From: Otis tarda
Taxonomy: Eukaryota; Chordata; Aves; Otidiformes; Otididae
Length of the DNA stretch: 64,000 nucleotides
Direction of reading: 5' to 3'
NCBI GenBank assembly: GCA_026413225.1
Contig: CM048555.1
Span: 78,933,785 to 78,997,784 of the forward strand
The first letter of the stretch is position 1; every line of letters begins with the position of its first letter. The notes under the pieces were generated by a model. It made no database searches. It was not told the origin of the DNA and worked only from the letters and a program-made list of their open reading frames with translations. The position numbers were made by a program, and so were the translations under genes. Below, piece by piece: positions 35,941-48,500 of this stretch.

Positions 35941-38920
35941 GAGTTTAACTCATCTTGAAGTATCTCAGAAAAGCAGCTACCATAAATACAGCGGATAAAA
36001 CTTCTAATTTCTTTCTCTTAAACCAACAGGCATCTTAACAGTGCTGACCTTCTGAACGTGTTGGTGCACAGATCAGCTCCCCAACAGGCACCAGTTCAGT
36101 GCCACCAGTGCAGATCAGAGACTGGACCCAGTTTTCTCCCTGTTTCCCATATAGGCATTGGGCTGTACTGTCAGACAACTTTGTGAAACTAAAGTGCTCC
36201 TTTCCAGAAAGAACCTTTTATTGGAGCTGTTTTTCCACCCTTACGTAAGGACTCACCATAATGTCTCCTTCCAACCTCCTCTCTATCAGTTCTGCAAGGC
36301 TTGCTATGATTTAGACCTTGGTACACCAGCAAAATAACTTTGCCTCTAGCTGATTACTTTCTGCCTGTGATTTTTTTGTTGTGTGATCTTTTCTCCATGT
36401 AAGTGAAGTGCTGGTGCTTCTGACAATGCTACTGCAGGGCTTGCGAAACCAGAATGTGGGGGAAAAAAGCTGATGTTTCACAGGGGAGAGCAATAGGGGA
36501 ATGAATTCACAGCAAACATCGAGCTCTTAAAGGAGGGCACGTAAGATCTGGAGCTTTGCAGTGGCTCGTGCATCCAGTGTAGAGCTCTCAAAAATACATA
36601 AAACTACATGACTTAAAATGAGGGCAATCACAATTCCCAAATACTTACCTAGAAAGAAAGAAAAATATTTTAAAAGTTTACCTACTGGCTTTTTGACCTG
36701 TTGTTCAGCAAGGATTCACTCTTCATTTCATTGTACTGAGATATATAGCTACAAAAATCTGACATGGGTAGGGCCAGCTACTGACCCTGACTGAGAGTCA
36801 GGACCAAAGTCCTATTGCTTGAGAATACAAGATAATATAATAGACATGGACTTTTTATCTTTCAGTGATTTTTTTTTTCCCAGAGCTTGAAAAACAAAGA
36901 TATGTATTATTCCGTTAGCTTAATTCATTCCTTCTTCAGTCCTGTTTTCAGTCATTATTGACTTCCTAAGAAGACATAGTTATATCTACTAAGTCCAGCT
37001 CTCCTCCTGGTCCTCCCTCCATCCTCTCATGACTTCTGAAACTCGTTAGTCAATCCCAATCAAATTTGAAGGGGAAGAGGTACGGGATTCGGAGAGAATT
37101 CAATATCTGCGAGGGTGGTGAAATCTGTTGCTGGGTGGAGGAAAGAGAAGGGAATTAGCACTCTCTAAATTGAAAAGACAGGAAGAACTCACATTAGCCA
37201 ATTTATTTGATGGCAGCTGGCCAGCCTCACAGGTCCCAGCACACTGTCTGGCACGCATAGCTCTGAAATAGGTGTAACACACATTGTTCCTCACCCAGCA
37301 AGGCACTGAGAGTCTCAGAGGGAGAGCTAGAAGTAGTGCTGTGAAGGCACAAACCTGTAATGAGGCTGGTTTTGTTAGCTTCTCTGCTCACAGAATGACT
37401 TCTTTCATCCTTTCTTTGTTTTCAATCCAAGAATCGCATCCATTTTCATCAAACGGAAGTTACTGAACTTGCTCAGGAGAAATCAGGTGGAATTTAAGAA
37501 CCTGAAATTAGATGACCCCAGAAAGCCCTCTGGATTTAAGTCCTGTGAAGCTACAAAAAAAATATACAGATCAAAAGTGATGTATAAAGTGAACTCCAAA
37601 GTGGCTTGTGCCAGTGAAGGCAGAAATTGACTGTTTGGCTGGTTATGGTCATCCAGGTGATGCATCGAGGCCATGCGACTTCTACAGCCAGTCATAGATA
37701 CGTGACATGGTTTACATTTTAATATTCCTGACCAGATTATGGCATCAAATTTCAGAAAAGATAGCTGTGAACTACAGTAAATTCATTGAAGAAGTCAGTA
37801 GTTATGAAATTATTTGCTCAACTCTAACGATTTCCTTTCCCATTGTGCATAGGAATTACAGGCTTTCAAATGCAATGAATTAAACTTTTACAATAGGAAG
37901 CACCTGGGACAAGCAAATAAGACAAGGTAGCTATTGCACACTTGTGCTTTAGCTTCTCACCTCTGGAGACTTGATTTCCAGCTTCTCTTAGATCACAGCA
38001 GGGAAGAGGACAGAGAAGAAAAAGGGGAAAATTGGAGTCTGCTGTTAGAGTCATTGTATGATAAGCATCCCTTGAGCTGTACTTGCACCCAAAGACCAGT
38101 CCCATCAGACACTCTGAGCCTCATGCCCCTGCGTCTTCCCAATAGCAGCGTCACCCCTGATGGTCACTGGGGAGAGAGAGGAGAACCAGACGCTCTCTGT
38201 ATACAGTCCCTTGTGAGATGCCAACAGTGGACAGAGTGTATCAAAGAGGATTGCGCCTGACACAGCTCTTTTAAAGAGCCGTTTAGTTTCCCAGAGAAGT
38301 GGAAAGCTTGCCTAATCCATAATGACCCAAATCATTTTGCAATACGGTCCTTTAAGTGAGTTTGGCCGTGTAGTTTCTCACTGACAAAGTCCCTTGAATT
38401 TCTAGGGGTGTAGAGAAAGATTAGTGCATAAAAGACCATCTGTCTCCTTGCTGCTGACAGGCTAAAAAATGGTCTTTTTCTTCTCTGTGGAGCAGGTTGC
38501 AACCCTCCCAATCTGGAGGCAGCAAGCATTCGTTATCGCTGTGAAGCACTAGCCTGCAACAAGCATTTCCTTTTTCTGCAATTTGCTGTCCTGGGATAAT
38601 CAGTTGGCTGCTCAATGGACTCACCTGTATGTGGGCTCTGACAGCCCAAGAGACACAGACTCATCTATCAGGTATTGGTGGTTTGGCTTCAAGATTGGAT
38701 ATGATCGTGTCTCTTCACCAGGCACGCAAGCTGGTCTTCCAGCAGGAAAGCTTTCCTTCCTGATTTCTGATGAAGAGTTTTGGGAAAGAAGTGAGATTTT
38801 TTCCACCTGTCAGGGGGAGCAAACCAGAGATAATTTCTCTGTTGTGGCCAGTTCTGTGCGATGAGAAGCAAAGAACTGTTTGACTTTTGTTACTGCTTAC
38901 ACTAGTGTAGTGTTTGGAGC
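35941..38920. other. Unique stretch left of LTR copy 2
   Basis: There is no recognisable gene or transposon. Open frames reach 108 codons and are unrecognisable. It holds the minus-strand juxtaposed splice signal at 36643-36668. The last five bases (GGAGC) are the target-site duplication of the LTR that follows. Confidence 0.5.
36643..36668 (-). other. Juxtaposed 3'/5' splice signal (recursive splice-site motif)
   Basis: On the minus strand an unbroken pyrimidine tract (TTTTTCTTTCTTTCTAG) is followed at once by GTAAGT, giving TAG|GTAAGT with the join between 36649 and 36648. Both halves are near consensus. It has the form of a recursive splice site. It lies on the strand opposite the site at 24361-24420, so the two cannot serve the same host transcript. 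At least one is therefore chance or belongs to an antisense gene. Confidence 0.3.
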
Positions 38921-39093
38921 TGTCGTGGTTTTGTTTAGTGAGGGGGGGCCTAAGGCGGTAGCTTCTGTAGGAAACTGCTAGAAGTCGCTCCCCTTTGTTC
39001 AGTGGACTCGGCCAGGCCTAGGGCGGACCCGCTGCTGGCCAAGGCTGAGCCGATTGGTAGCAGAATGTCCCGTGATAACACCTCTGCAATAAC

Positions 39094-39102
39094 GTATTTA
39101 AG
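39094..39102 (+). promoter_or_regulatory. LTR TATA-like box, copy 2
   Basis: GTATTTAAG followed by AAGGGGAAAACAG, about 174 bases into the LTR and identical in copy 1. It is the likely core promoter element of this LTR family. Confidence 0.5.
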
Positions 39103-39863
39103 AAGGGGAAAACAGAAAAAAAAAAAGAGAGAAGAGAAGATTTGAAGAAGCTGAGCAGGGGCAGAGGCGCAGAGGGGGAGGCGCAGGCCTCATGGGCCTT
39201 GCAGGCCTCACCCTCTGGCCTCTTGCCAGGCAGCCAACTGGGCCCGACTCAGTCCGGCCCAGCTGCAAGAAGTGGAGAGGAGATGAGAAGTGAATAAGAT
39301 GTAAAAAAGATCCTGAGAGACATCTACCAGCCTGTTGTGAGGAACGGCTGCAGACGCCAAGGTCAGTTCAGAAGGAGGGGGAGGAGTAATGCGGCTCCTG
39401 GCCAAGATTCCCGTGCAGCCTGTGGTGACAACCATGGTGGAGCGGGTTGTCCCCCTGCAGCCCATGGAGGTCCACGGAGGAGCAGAGATCCACTTGGAGC
39501 CCGTGAAGGACCCCATACCGGGGGAGGTGGATGCCTGAAGGCGGCTGTGGCCTGTGGAGGGCCTGCTGGGACAGCTGTTCCAGAGGGACTGCACCCATGG
39601 AAGAGATGACCCACGCCGGAGCAGTTCCACGAAGGAAGGGAGGGACCCCACGAAGGAGCAGGGGAGGAATGTGAGGAGTTCTTCCCCCAGCCATGAAGCA
39701 GCAGGGTAAAACAATGCATGATGAACTGACTGCAACCCCCATTCCCTCTTCCCCCCGTGCCACTCGGGAGGGGAAGGTAGTAGAGATAATGTTAAGCTTG
39801 GGAAGAGGGAGGGGTGGATGGAGGTTATCTTGTTCTCTGTCTCATTATCCTGCTGTTTGTAGT

Positions 39864-39869
39864 AATAAA
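39864..39869 (+). terminator. LTR polyadenylation signal, copy 2
   Basis: AATAAA within AGTAATAAATGAATAG, conserved in copy 1. With the TATA-like box it implies an R region of roughly 700 bases or more. Confidence 0.6.
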
Positions 39870-40052
39870 TGAATAGTTTTCCCCAAGTCGAGTCTGTTTT
39901 GCCCGTGATGGTAACTTTAAGAATTTCTCCCCGTCCTTATCTCAAACCTCGAGCCATTTTTCCTTATATTTTCTCTCCCTGTTCTCTTGGAAGGTGGGGG
40001 GAGCGAGAGAGAGACTGCGTAGTCTGGTCCTGATCGGGGCTGAACTACGACA

Positions 40053-43000
40053 GGAGCCTAGGGCCCTTCCATGCAGTGCGCTTTGCAAACTCAAAATTAA
40101 AACCACTTCCCATCCTGGGGGACTGTAGTGTGGATGGGTAAGCCAGGCAAAGAAAATAAAGACTTATATTCCTGCTTCAAGATGAAAAAACAGACATAGA
40201 GAGACAGAGCAATCTGTTCAGAATAACATGGGGATATAAAGTCAGAGGTGGGAGACACATTCAAGATTTTTCCCAGTCCCTTTACTGCCCTGTTTCTCTG
40301 CAACTTTCCAGTTGAGGTTGTTCACATCCTTCCACCCCAGGCGTGTGCTTACACTTGTGTCAAGAGAGTACAAACACATTTGATAGTCTTTAGCATTTAC
40401 AACAGAGAGGTACAGGAAGCATAATCCACAATTGTAGGTTACTCTGTCCTTGCTTTTGGGTGTCTCACCCAATATAGTTACTCCCCCACTTATACATTAC
40501 CTGTGGAGTGAGCTAGTGTGATATCATGTTAGTATTTCATAACAAAATTGTATGCTATCCTCAGGGAAAGATGCTTTCTAAATGTAAAGTGTAATCTCAT
40601 ATTGGGTGGATTTGAGCTTTGCACGTGTCACTGGATCAGCTGCTGCTACTACCAGATAGGCTTATCTGGATACTTACAGAGCTCAAAAATGACTTATATA
40701 TACCATTTGGATTGTGGTCTGTATGTGCTATCAGCCACGTTCAGTTTCTTATTTCTGAGGGTCATTTTTATTCCTGGAAAGAAGACTCAGTTTCTTGCCT
40801 TCTCCCCTCCTCGCACAATTTTTTGGCATCCCAGTTATGCTCATTTCCCCATCCATAAAGTATGGATAATAAGATAAGACTGAGTATGGTGTGAAATTGA
40901 AGTCCCTAACTTAATCATGACATCAAAATGCAAGCCACTGTAGCATTGACATCCCTAGTGGGCCAGTCAAGGCAAGAGAGTGCTCGCAATACTTTCTTCT
41001 TGGTCCATATATTTTAAGAATGAGGACAGCTTCAGTCATAAATTTGTTAATGAAAACAAAGGGGAAGTTTTTAACTAGCAAAAGAAAGGCAAGTGCAAGA
41101 AAGAAGTGAGAAGCCAGGAGAAATGTTCAGCTCCCTTCCAGGTGGAGAAGGGAAAGAGGGTCTAGTGCTGGATTTTTCATCTGGTGGTTCTCAGAGTTCA
41201 CACTGCTCCTTAGAAAATACACCTCATATGGCAAATCTTTCCTAGGAGAAGGTAGCTCTAGCTTTCACCAGCCAGACATTCCAGGCTCTCCAAGAGAGAG
41301 AGGTTTAACAGTGCTTTTTGTTTCCACCATGTATGCCACATAATGCCGCGTCAGAGCTCCCTTCACGCCAGCTGCCGCGGCTCAGGGCCATGCCAGGTCT
41401 CTGACTTGCTCGGGAAAGCAGCAGAGGCACGTGGCTGTGGCCTTGATACTCCGCTGCTTTTCCCTACGGCTGCCCAAGCTCAGACTCAGCATAGTGGTTT
41501 TTCAGCTCTCTGGCTGGCTGTTTCTGCCCAGTTTGCCATTAGCAGGAGGCTGTGAGAATGACCGGCATCCTGTTTCAGACAGCAAGCAACTCTGGATGAA
41601 GAGTTGGAAGGAAGAGTTGGATGGAAGAGCACAGGAGCAGACATGCATGTTGTCCTGCTTCCTCAGAGGACATATTCAGTCTCTATCAGCTTGTGGCTTA
41701 CAGCTGTGCTAGATGAGAGGTGGTGTTTTCATATTTGATGGATCTCAATGGAAGAAATGTTTTCCTATGAATCTCTTCATTTTCTTCATGCGCCTATGTA
41801 AATAAGGGTTGCCCCATTGCATCCTCTGCTTACTCAGGCTGAGCACATCACAACTACTCTTTAAATGCTTAGTCAAATGTGGGAGAGGCTTTCTGCCGTC
41901 CAGAGAAGATGAACAAAGAAAAAAAGTTCTGTTTTTTGTTGAGAAAGCCATACTGCTTTACAGAGAATACCATCCAGGATCATGCGGCCAGGAAGGAGGA
42001 GAGGCTGAGTTTTAAATGCCTGCTGACAAGTGTGTGAAATGAACAGGTTTTATCTGTATCACTTGAATTACTTGCCTGCTTCATTTTGTAGAAAGGGTTC
42101 AGGTCCATTTCACATACTTTTGTTGCCCATTGTATGTCTACAAATTCAATACACTGTCATACACTCTGTCTCCCCAAGGGCTGTGTTTCCACCACTCTTA
42201 CTTTAATTAGTAAGATTTGTTATTGTTGTAGAGTTAGCAGAAAGAGTAATGTATCTGCAAACTTGTGTCTCTACAGTAATCCAAGAGGGGCAGCTGTAGC
42301 TCTAATACGGTCTTTCTTTCCTTGCCAGCAGATTAGAAAAGGATTATGAAAAAGAAGGATACCAAGGGGAGGCATCATTTCGTGTCTGTATGGAGGCAAT
42401 ATTCCAGCTGGCATCAGTCACTATTTACTCTGTGTTTTACACATGAGATCAACAAGGGACAGGCAAAAAGAGAGACCAGGAAAGTCTGGAAGTAGGAAGC
42501 GTATTGTGTGGCTGTTTTCTGTGAGTCATCTCCTATGGCAGCAAGGAAGCGCAAAGCAGTGCAATTCTTAAAACTTGTTTAGAGAGCAGGGCATCGGCAC
42601 CAGGGAAGGCATTACACAAATGGACATGAGATGAGTTAATAGGTGCTTTTTTCCTCCATTTGAAATATCCAGAAGAAAATATGCAAACATCAAGGCCACC
42701 TCCTACTGCCCAATTATTCAGAAAGGATAGAGCCCAGGCTCTGCCACAGAGAAGCACTTAGACTTTATCGTCAAAATGTGACTCTTTGGCAAAGTGAATA
42801 CTCTGGCAGGTCAAATGCATTACCACTCTCTGCAGTATCACTTCCAACAGCCTGAATGAAGGATTAACGAAGATGATTTGACATTTACCTACGTTTGTGT
42901 GCAGCTAATAGGGTTGATAAAAGTGCTCCATGAATAATTTATATTGGGTAATTCACGGATAGAAAGATTCATCTCCTTCCCATAAGCAGAAGGGAAGGGG

Positions 43001-43248
43001 GAGGGTGGGACATTAGACAGAAAAGATTGGTCTCTAGCTCCGTAATGCCCTTATCAGTGGAAACAGAGGTCAAGACTTCATTTTTTAGTATCATGGTTAC
43101 TTCCATTAAGGAATTAATTTTAATTACACAGAAGGTTACAGCCCCTTCTCTTTTTTTTGGAGGGTGGAGGGGGCTTGTTTGGAGTAATTAGTAAAATACA
43201 CTGCAGCTGAGGTCCTCCTTGTTGGTACATGGAGGGGCTGAGCACAGT
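40053..43248. other. Unique non-coding stretch
   Basis: The first five bases are the right-hand LTR target duplication. I see no gene or transposon in the rest. A slightly GC-richer patch lies at 41330-41560. A short imperfect direct repeat (GAAGAGTTGGA, twice) lies near 41600. The stretch 42780-43145 is rich in TAAT/ATTA words and could be a conserved non-coding element. That is only an impression. Confidence 0.45.
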
Positions 43249-43640
43249 ATCACAGAGTCACAGAGTAGTTCAGCTAAGAAGGGACCTCTGGTGATTGTCT
43301 GCTGCAGCACCCGTGACCAGAGAAACACCAGCTACAGCAAGTTGTCCAGGAAAGTGTCCACTTGAGTTTGAAAATCTCTAAGGACAGAGACTCCACAAAT
43401 TCTCTGGGCAACTTGTTCCTGTTCAATCACCTTCACAGTAAAAATATTTTTATTATTAAAATGTGTTTTAATTGATTTTTTGTATTTAATTTGTGACCAT
43501 TTTCTTTTGTCGTTCTACTGGACGCTACTGAGAATAGTCTGGTTTCACTTTCTTTACTCCCCTGTCAGATATTTATAGACATTGAAAAGATTCTTCGTGA
43601 GGAAAATCTCTCAAATCAACTTCAGCCAGCTCAGAGCCCA
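43249..43640 (-). mobile_element. CR1 LINE, old and diverged
   Basis: Read on the minus strand it ends with the CR1-like tail GACTCTGTGATAC and carries the blocks TTGCCCAGAGAATTTGTGGAGTC and CAGAGGTCCCTTCTTAGC. In place of the younger type it shows the older-subfamily text. An AT-rich patch (43440-43500) interrupts the coding part. The left (5') border is vague and may lie between 43630 and 43700. It is among the oldest-looking CR1s in the window. Confidence 0.8.
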
Positions 43641-45225
43641 TGGACTTAAACATGTCTGGTTTCCTTAAGTATTCTGTAACCTGTTCTTTTTCCACCAATA
43701 CCCTTGGTGGAAGAGGTCCATTGATCTTTATCTCCATACACTTGAAGTGAGCCTCCTTGTGTTGATAATTACAAAGTCCACATCACCCTGCACTCTGCTT
43801 GCCAACCTTGTCCACCTCTTCCTCACTTCATTGCTCGCTGTTATTTCCCTGAAGAACACTGAAGAAAGGCAGAAGGTATGCTGACCTCCTCAAGCCAATG
43901 CTGCCATTGTCTGTTGTGGTGGAATTTGGACCATGGATAGAGGGAGTCCTTAATTTCACAGGGAAAGGTAAATGCAAGTCTTTGGGGGAACACTTTCATG
44001 TTCCAGATTACAGTTAATAGGAGCAGTCATCCACTCTCTCCTGCAGTTCATGGAAAGGGTGACAACTACCTGGCACTGTGTGTCTGGTGTTCTTCAAACT
44101 TCTTCTTGTTAAACCTCACAGCTACTTGTAAGAGAGGCTTAGAGAAAAAAAATGGCTTGCCCAAAGCCATCATTAATGAGATTGATTCCTACTTGTGGCC
44201 ACAGCACTCTGATGCAGTTTGGAAAGCATTGCTGTGGGGTTTTCTTCACTACTGTGATGGGACCACAAATCAAGCACAAATTTCAGAAGGTTGTGTCTGG
44301 ATAATTTAGTAATATCCCCATGAAGACTGCAGTGCCCTTTAAACAAAAAAAAAAAAAATTGGGTTGTACACAAACTAGAATAATTACCTTTTTAATTAGG
44401 ACAACTCAAAGCAATTAAGTAAAGCAGAGCAAGAATGAGTTTTTTGAACAAGATACTGTGTCCTTGCTTCTCCTTTTGATTTCAGTCAGCTCAGTGATTT
44501 TCTCGGTTTCAACAAATTCTTCAAAATTACTTTGTTCTCTTCAGTGGGTTTCCAGTCTCGACCTGTAGCCTTCCAGGTCCTTGCTAAACTCTCAGTGCCT
44601 GCATCTTCTTGTTCCTGTCATATCCTTCAGTACTGAAGCCTTCTTGAGAAGGTAAATTTAGTCCTAAAAGAACAACTCCCTCTCCCTCTGCAGATTTTCA
44701 TCTGACCCACTCACTTTTTAAAGGCGTGTTGCATATGTTACAACTTAAACAAACCAGATATCCCTTGCCATCATCAGTCAGCTGAGAAGGCTCTGTTCTG
44801 TTGATGCAATATGGCAGCAAGCTGAGTTTCACTTGTGATAAATTATCGTTTCACCATAGCTGGGTTGGTTTGTACTCCAGTGCAGTGTAAGTACTCCAAT
44901 ATCATGTCCTTGAATCAACTGGCTCCACATTTCCATTCATCTCTATATTAGAGCTGAATTTCAGTTCCTAAGGTGCATTTGAATGAGTGGCAAAATTCCT
45001 CCCGCTTTCAACAGAAGTAAAATTTCTCCGCTTGTGTTGACTTTTTCTCAGTCAAGAGTTCACACTTGTTTTGGTAAATAGGAAAAGACATAACCAAGCT
45101 GGTGGGAGGCATTCTGACCAAACTCCCTGAGGCTGCACAGAAGGGTTGAATCTCCAGGGACCTGAAGTCAGAACATCTGCCTCCAACACTAAAATCTGCT
45201 TCTAACTGTATAGTAGGGCTTGGGC
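43641..45225. other. Unique non-coding stretch
   Basis: There is no gene or identifiable repeat apart from a poly(A) run near 44345-44358. Diverged CR1 sequence may continue a little past 43641, but I cannot follow it. Confidence 0.5.
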
Positions 45226-45562
45226 ATAGAATCACAGACTAGTTTGGGTTGGAGTGGATCTTTAAAGCCCACCCAGTCCAACCCCCCTGAAATGAGCAGG
45301 GACATCTCCAACCAGATCAGGTTGCTCAGAGCCCTGTCCAACCTGGCCTGGAATGTTTCCAGAGATGGAGCATCCACCACCTCTCTGGGCAACCTGGGAC
45401 AGTGTTCCATAACCCTCATTGTAAAAAATTTGTTCCTTCTATCTAGTCTGAATCTACCCTTATTTAGTTTAAAAACAGTATCCCTCATCCTATCACAACA
45501 GGCCCTGTTGAAGAGTTTCTCCCTGTCTTCCCTGTCAGCCCCTTGTATGTACTGGAATGCCT
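45226..45562 (-). mobile_element. CR1 LINE, 5'-truncated, minus strand
   Basis: On the minus strand it encodes in pieces the C-terminal end of CR1 ORF2 (peptide RFRLDRRNKFFTMRVMEHCPRL and following) and then the CR1 3' end, closing with a short GATTCTATG tail at its left border. The recognisable peptide is close to that of the copies at 2791 and 61932. Its 5' edge is near the TACTGGAATGCC motif at about 45562. Confidence 0.93.
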
Positions 45563-48500
45563 TGACTTTAGTGGCACAAAGTGCACACAGCTCTCATCAA
45601 TACGCGTGATACTGGCCCTCCTCTGCCACCATCACGGGACCTCAAAGAATAGTGGTACCACTGCTGAGAGTGACGCTGTTGGAGCTCCATAAAGAGGGTG
45701 AACACTGCCTGGGTTGTGCCCACAGACTTGTCGTGAGTAGATAACATGAATATTGCTAAGAAAGGGAGGAAGCAGCACAGCACAGTAAACACTGTTAAAC
45801 CACATTTTTCACAAAAACCTCTGAATTATGTAGCTTCTAAAGCGTGGTATTTAATTAGGGGCTGTTCTCCTTTTCTAGAACAAACTGTTGGAAGTACAGA
45901 GTCTTTTATGTGGTGTTTTGTACTGCTTCTGTCAGCTGAAGCTCTGACCCTTTTATTTTCAGCAACTATGCGAGACTGTGTCTGTCTGCATGTGTGACGG
46001 CCACTGGCAGCTGCATCTCCTCGGGGACATATTTGTGGAATATCAGCTATTATTGCCATTTTGTTCGCTCTATGGGCAAAACAGAAATCACTATGGAACC
46101 AACCCAAAACAAGCCTTTTCCTCTCCTGGAGGATCTGATGGTGACGCAACTATCTTATCTTGCTAGACCACCAACACGAGGAAGGTGAAATGACAAGCTG
46201 AATGTCCTCGGGGGACTGAGCCGTCTTGCACTCTGTTGGATGTGTTGTATCCCAGGCTAGATTTCCACGCTGCTGCGATACTGCATCCAAGGCAAGGATT
46301 ATTGCTTTTCTGTAAATTATGGCTGAATTTTAAAAAGAAGTAAATTCTAGTTCAAGACTGAATTGCTTCTGAGTGCATAGGACCAAACACAAAGGGACCT
46401 GAGATTCAGAAACCAGAGTGGAGAGAGAAATTGTGGTGATATGGGAGAGAAAGGAATCAATTTGTTAAAAACAAGAATAAATGAGACAACAAGAACGTGT
46501 TCATTTCATGCCAAGTGAAAAATCTTCTTGCTGAATACAAAAATTAAGTATTTCTAATTTGGAACACCAGGAAGAAAAACAAATAAGAAATGAAGGACCA
46601 TATTCCCTAACTGGAGAAGAGGGGATGTTTCCTCACCCTGGCTGCCAAAGCACTGACTCAATGCAGGAGGCACAGATTTCACACCTACATTTGCTTTGGT
46701 GTGTGGAAAAGCCACATCTCCATATCTTTAATCCTTCTGTTATTGGGTGTATAAGGCACAGGTGCTTCTCTTACCTCTTTTCCAGTTTGCTAGTACCTTC
46801 TGGGTGTAGACATCAAGAGACAGGTATCTCGCTTCCCATGTGAGTGTCCCAGCTTATGCCTGGGTTCAGGAATCATTGAACACAAAATGGGACCTCTCTG
46901 ACAGGAGAATTTGAGGGAGAAAGTGCCACTACAATACTCACCTGCAGCTGAAGTTTCTGAAACAAGCAGCACGTAGATGTGAAGCTAAGACTCCAGCCTC
47001 CAGGGAATAATGGCGTGGCCACGGAGGTATCAGCAAGTCTGAGCTGAGGCTTACTAAATTGCTATTTTGTTTTCACAAAGGCAAGGAAGAGGAATGAGTT
47101 TAGTAGTCAGGACAATTAATAATCAAATCTCATGTCAGGTGAAAGTTTAATTAGCGATGCCAGATGGAAGTGCATCAACAGAAAGCATTGAATGCACCCT
47201 CTCCCTCAGGAATACGCCACATCGCAGCTGCACGGGTGCTCCTCCTCCGGGACAGGGAGGCTGAAATCTTTTCAAGCAGAAGATGGAATTGGATTTAGGT
47301 TTTTATCTGTAAGATGATGCCATAAGCCCTGGACCATTGGTTAACATCTCCTGCTGTGGCTATTTTGCGAATGTAATGCTCTTCTCTCTCCCCTTTGTTT
47401 TCTCTTTCTGCTGCAGCTATTTAGTGAGCTGTCTAAAATCCTGAATAGTTTTGGGGAAAACCTATATGATGTTTTCTGTTTGTAAATTAACTTCTTGACC
47501 TTGCATTTCCTACTCAGTTCTCAAGTTCCTTCCATGGAGGAAACATCTAAGTAGTTTTTTTTTCTTAAAACAACCCTTTAGTAAATAAACTGCATCACTG
47601 CAGACTGCTTACTTCCATATTGAGGAGGTGGAACTCATCTAATAATCATTACAGTACAATACTTCCCCTCGAAGCGCTCCCTTGAGGCTCTCTTTATCTG
47701 GGAAAGGGTAATGGAATATTCACACCTAATCACCACGACGCAGAAATACAGTTCTTTAAACGGCAAAATCAATTTTCCCTTAATATTTAAAATACTAACA
47801 ATGTACTTTTCCGGCGCTAGGCAGTGAGATAAAATTATATATTCACTGCTGATGATCAGGAGCATAGCGTCTGAAAGGGAGGTAGGGAAAAGGACACATG
47901 CTCTGGCGTTCAGTAATAATAACTGTTTGCAATTAAAAAGCAATTTATTTAAGAAAAATTAAAAAAAAAATTAAAAAGGCAAAAGAAAAGTGTGAGATGG
48001 CTCTCCCCTCAGTTCAGTGCCACACGTAGTTAGTTTCAATTAAGATTTATTCCTACCACGCTAGTGCGAAAACCCGAGAGTGTTGATCCTTCAGGTTAAA
48101 GGCCTGGTTTGCCATCCTTTCTGCCATTAACAAGGCTTTTATCAGTCAGCAGTATCTGCTTGGATCCGTGACATACAGACAACTTCTCAGCGCTCACTTG
48201 GGATTCCGGCCTCTTTTCCCTTCACCTTACCAGCATCGTAACTTTGTTTTGTGAAGTCACGGCGGTGGCAGCAATTCTGTCCCTTGAGACCACGTTAGGA
48301 ACTTCCACAGAAATTCATGTGATAGAAAACTGGATTGTCAGCTAAACATTATTTTTTAAAAATGAAAAGTATTTCCTTTCTGTGGGGAATTCAAAATTTG
48401 TGTTTAAAGAAACAAAACTAAACCCTAAACCTAAAAATATTTCAGCTCAAATCTTTCATTTTCTTCTCTAAGAAAATCTATAGGGTCTGTTTGATCATTT

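Larger units (their letters stand above)
38921..40052 (+). mobile_element. Solo LTR, GC-rich ERVL-type, copy 2
   Basis: This is a 1132-bp LTR starting TGTCGTGGTTTTGTTTAG and ending GAACTACGACA. It is flanked by a perfect 5-bp target duplication GGAGC (38916-38920 and 40053-40057). A TATA-like GTATTTAAG (39094-39102) and an AATAAA (39864-39869) are present. The middle is GC-rich and contains degenerate internal repeats of a GTGGAGG-ACCCCA-like word. Open frames on both strands span this GC-rich part. The sense frame near 39337 begins with GTG rather than ATG, and the 175-codon frame at 39208-39735 is antisense, so neither is a credible gene. The intact duplication shows that this is a solo LTR and an independent insertion, not the other end of a provirus with copy 1. 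Confidence 0.92.

Noticed and set aside
39208..39735. 175-codon open frame on the minus strand
   Set aside because: It is antisense to the plus-strand LTR copy 2 and arises from GC-rich repeat sequence poor in stops. The same region of copy 1 has its frame broken.
21384..40052. The two GC-rich LTRs as the two ends of one provirus
   Set aside because: They are in opposite orientation and have different target duplications, so they are independent solo LTRs.
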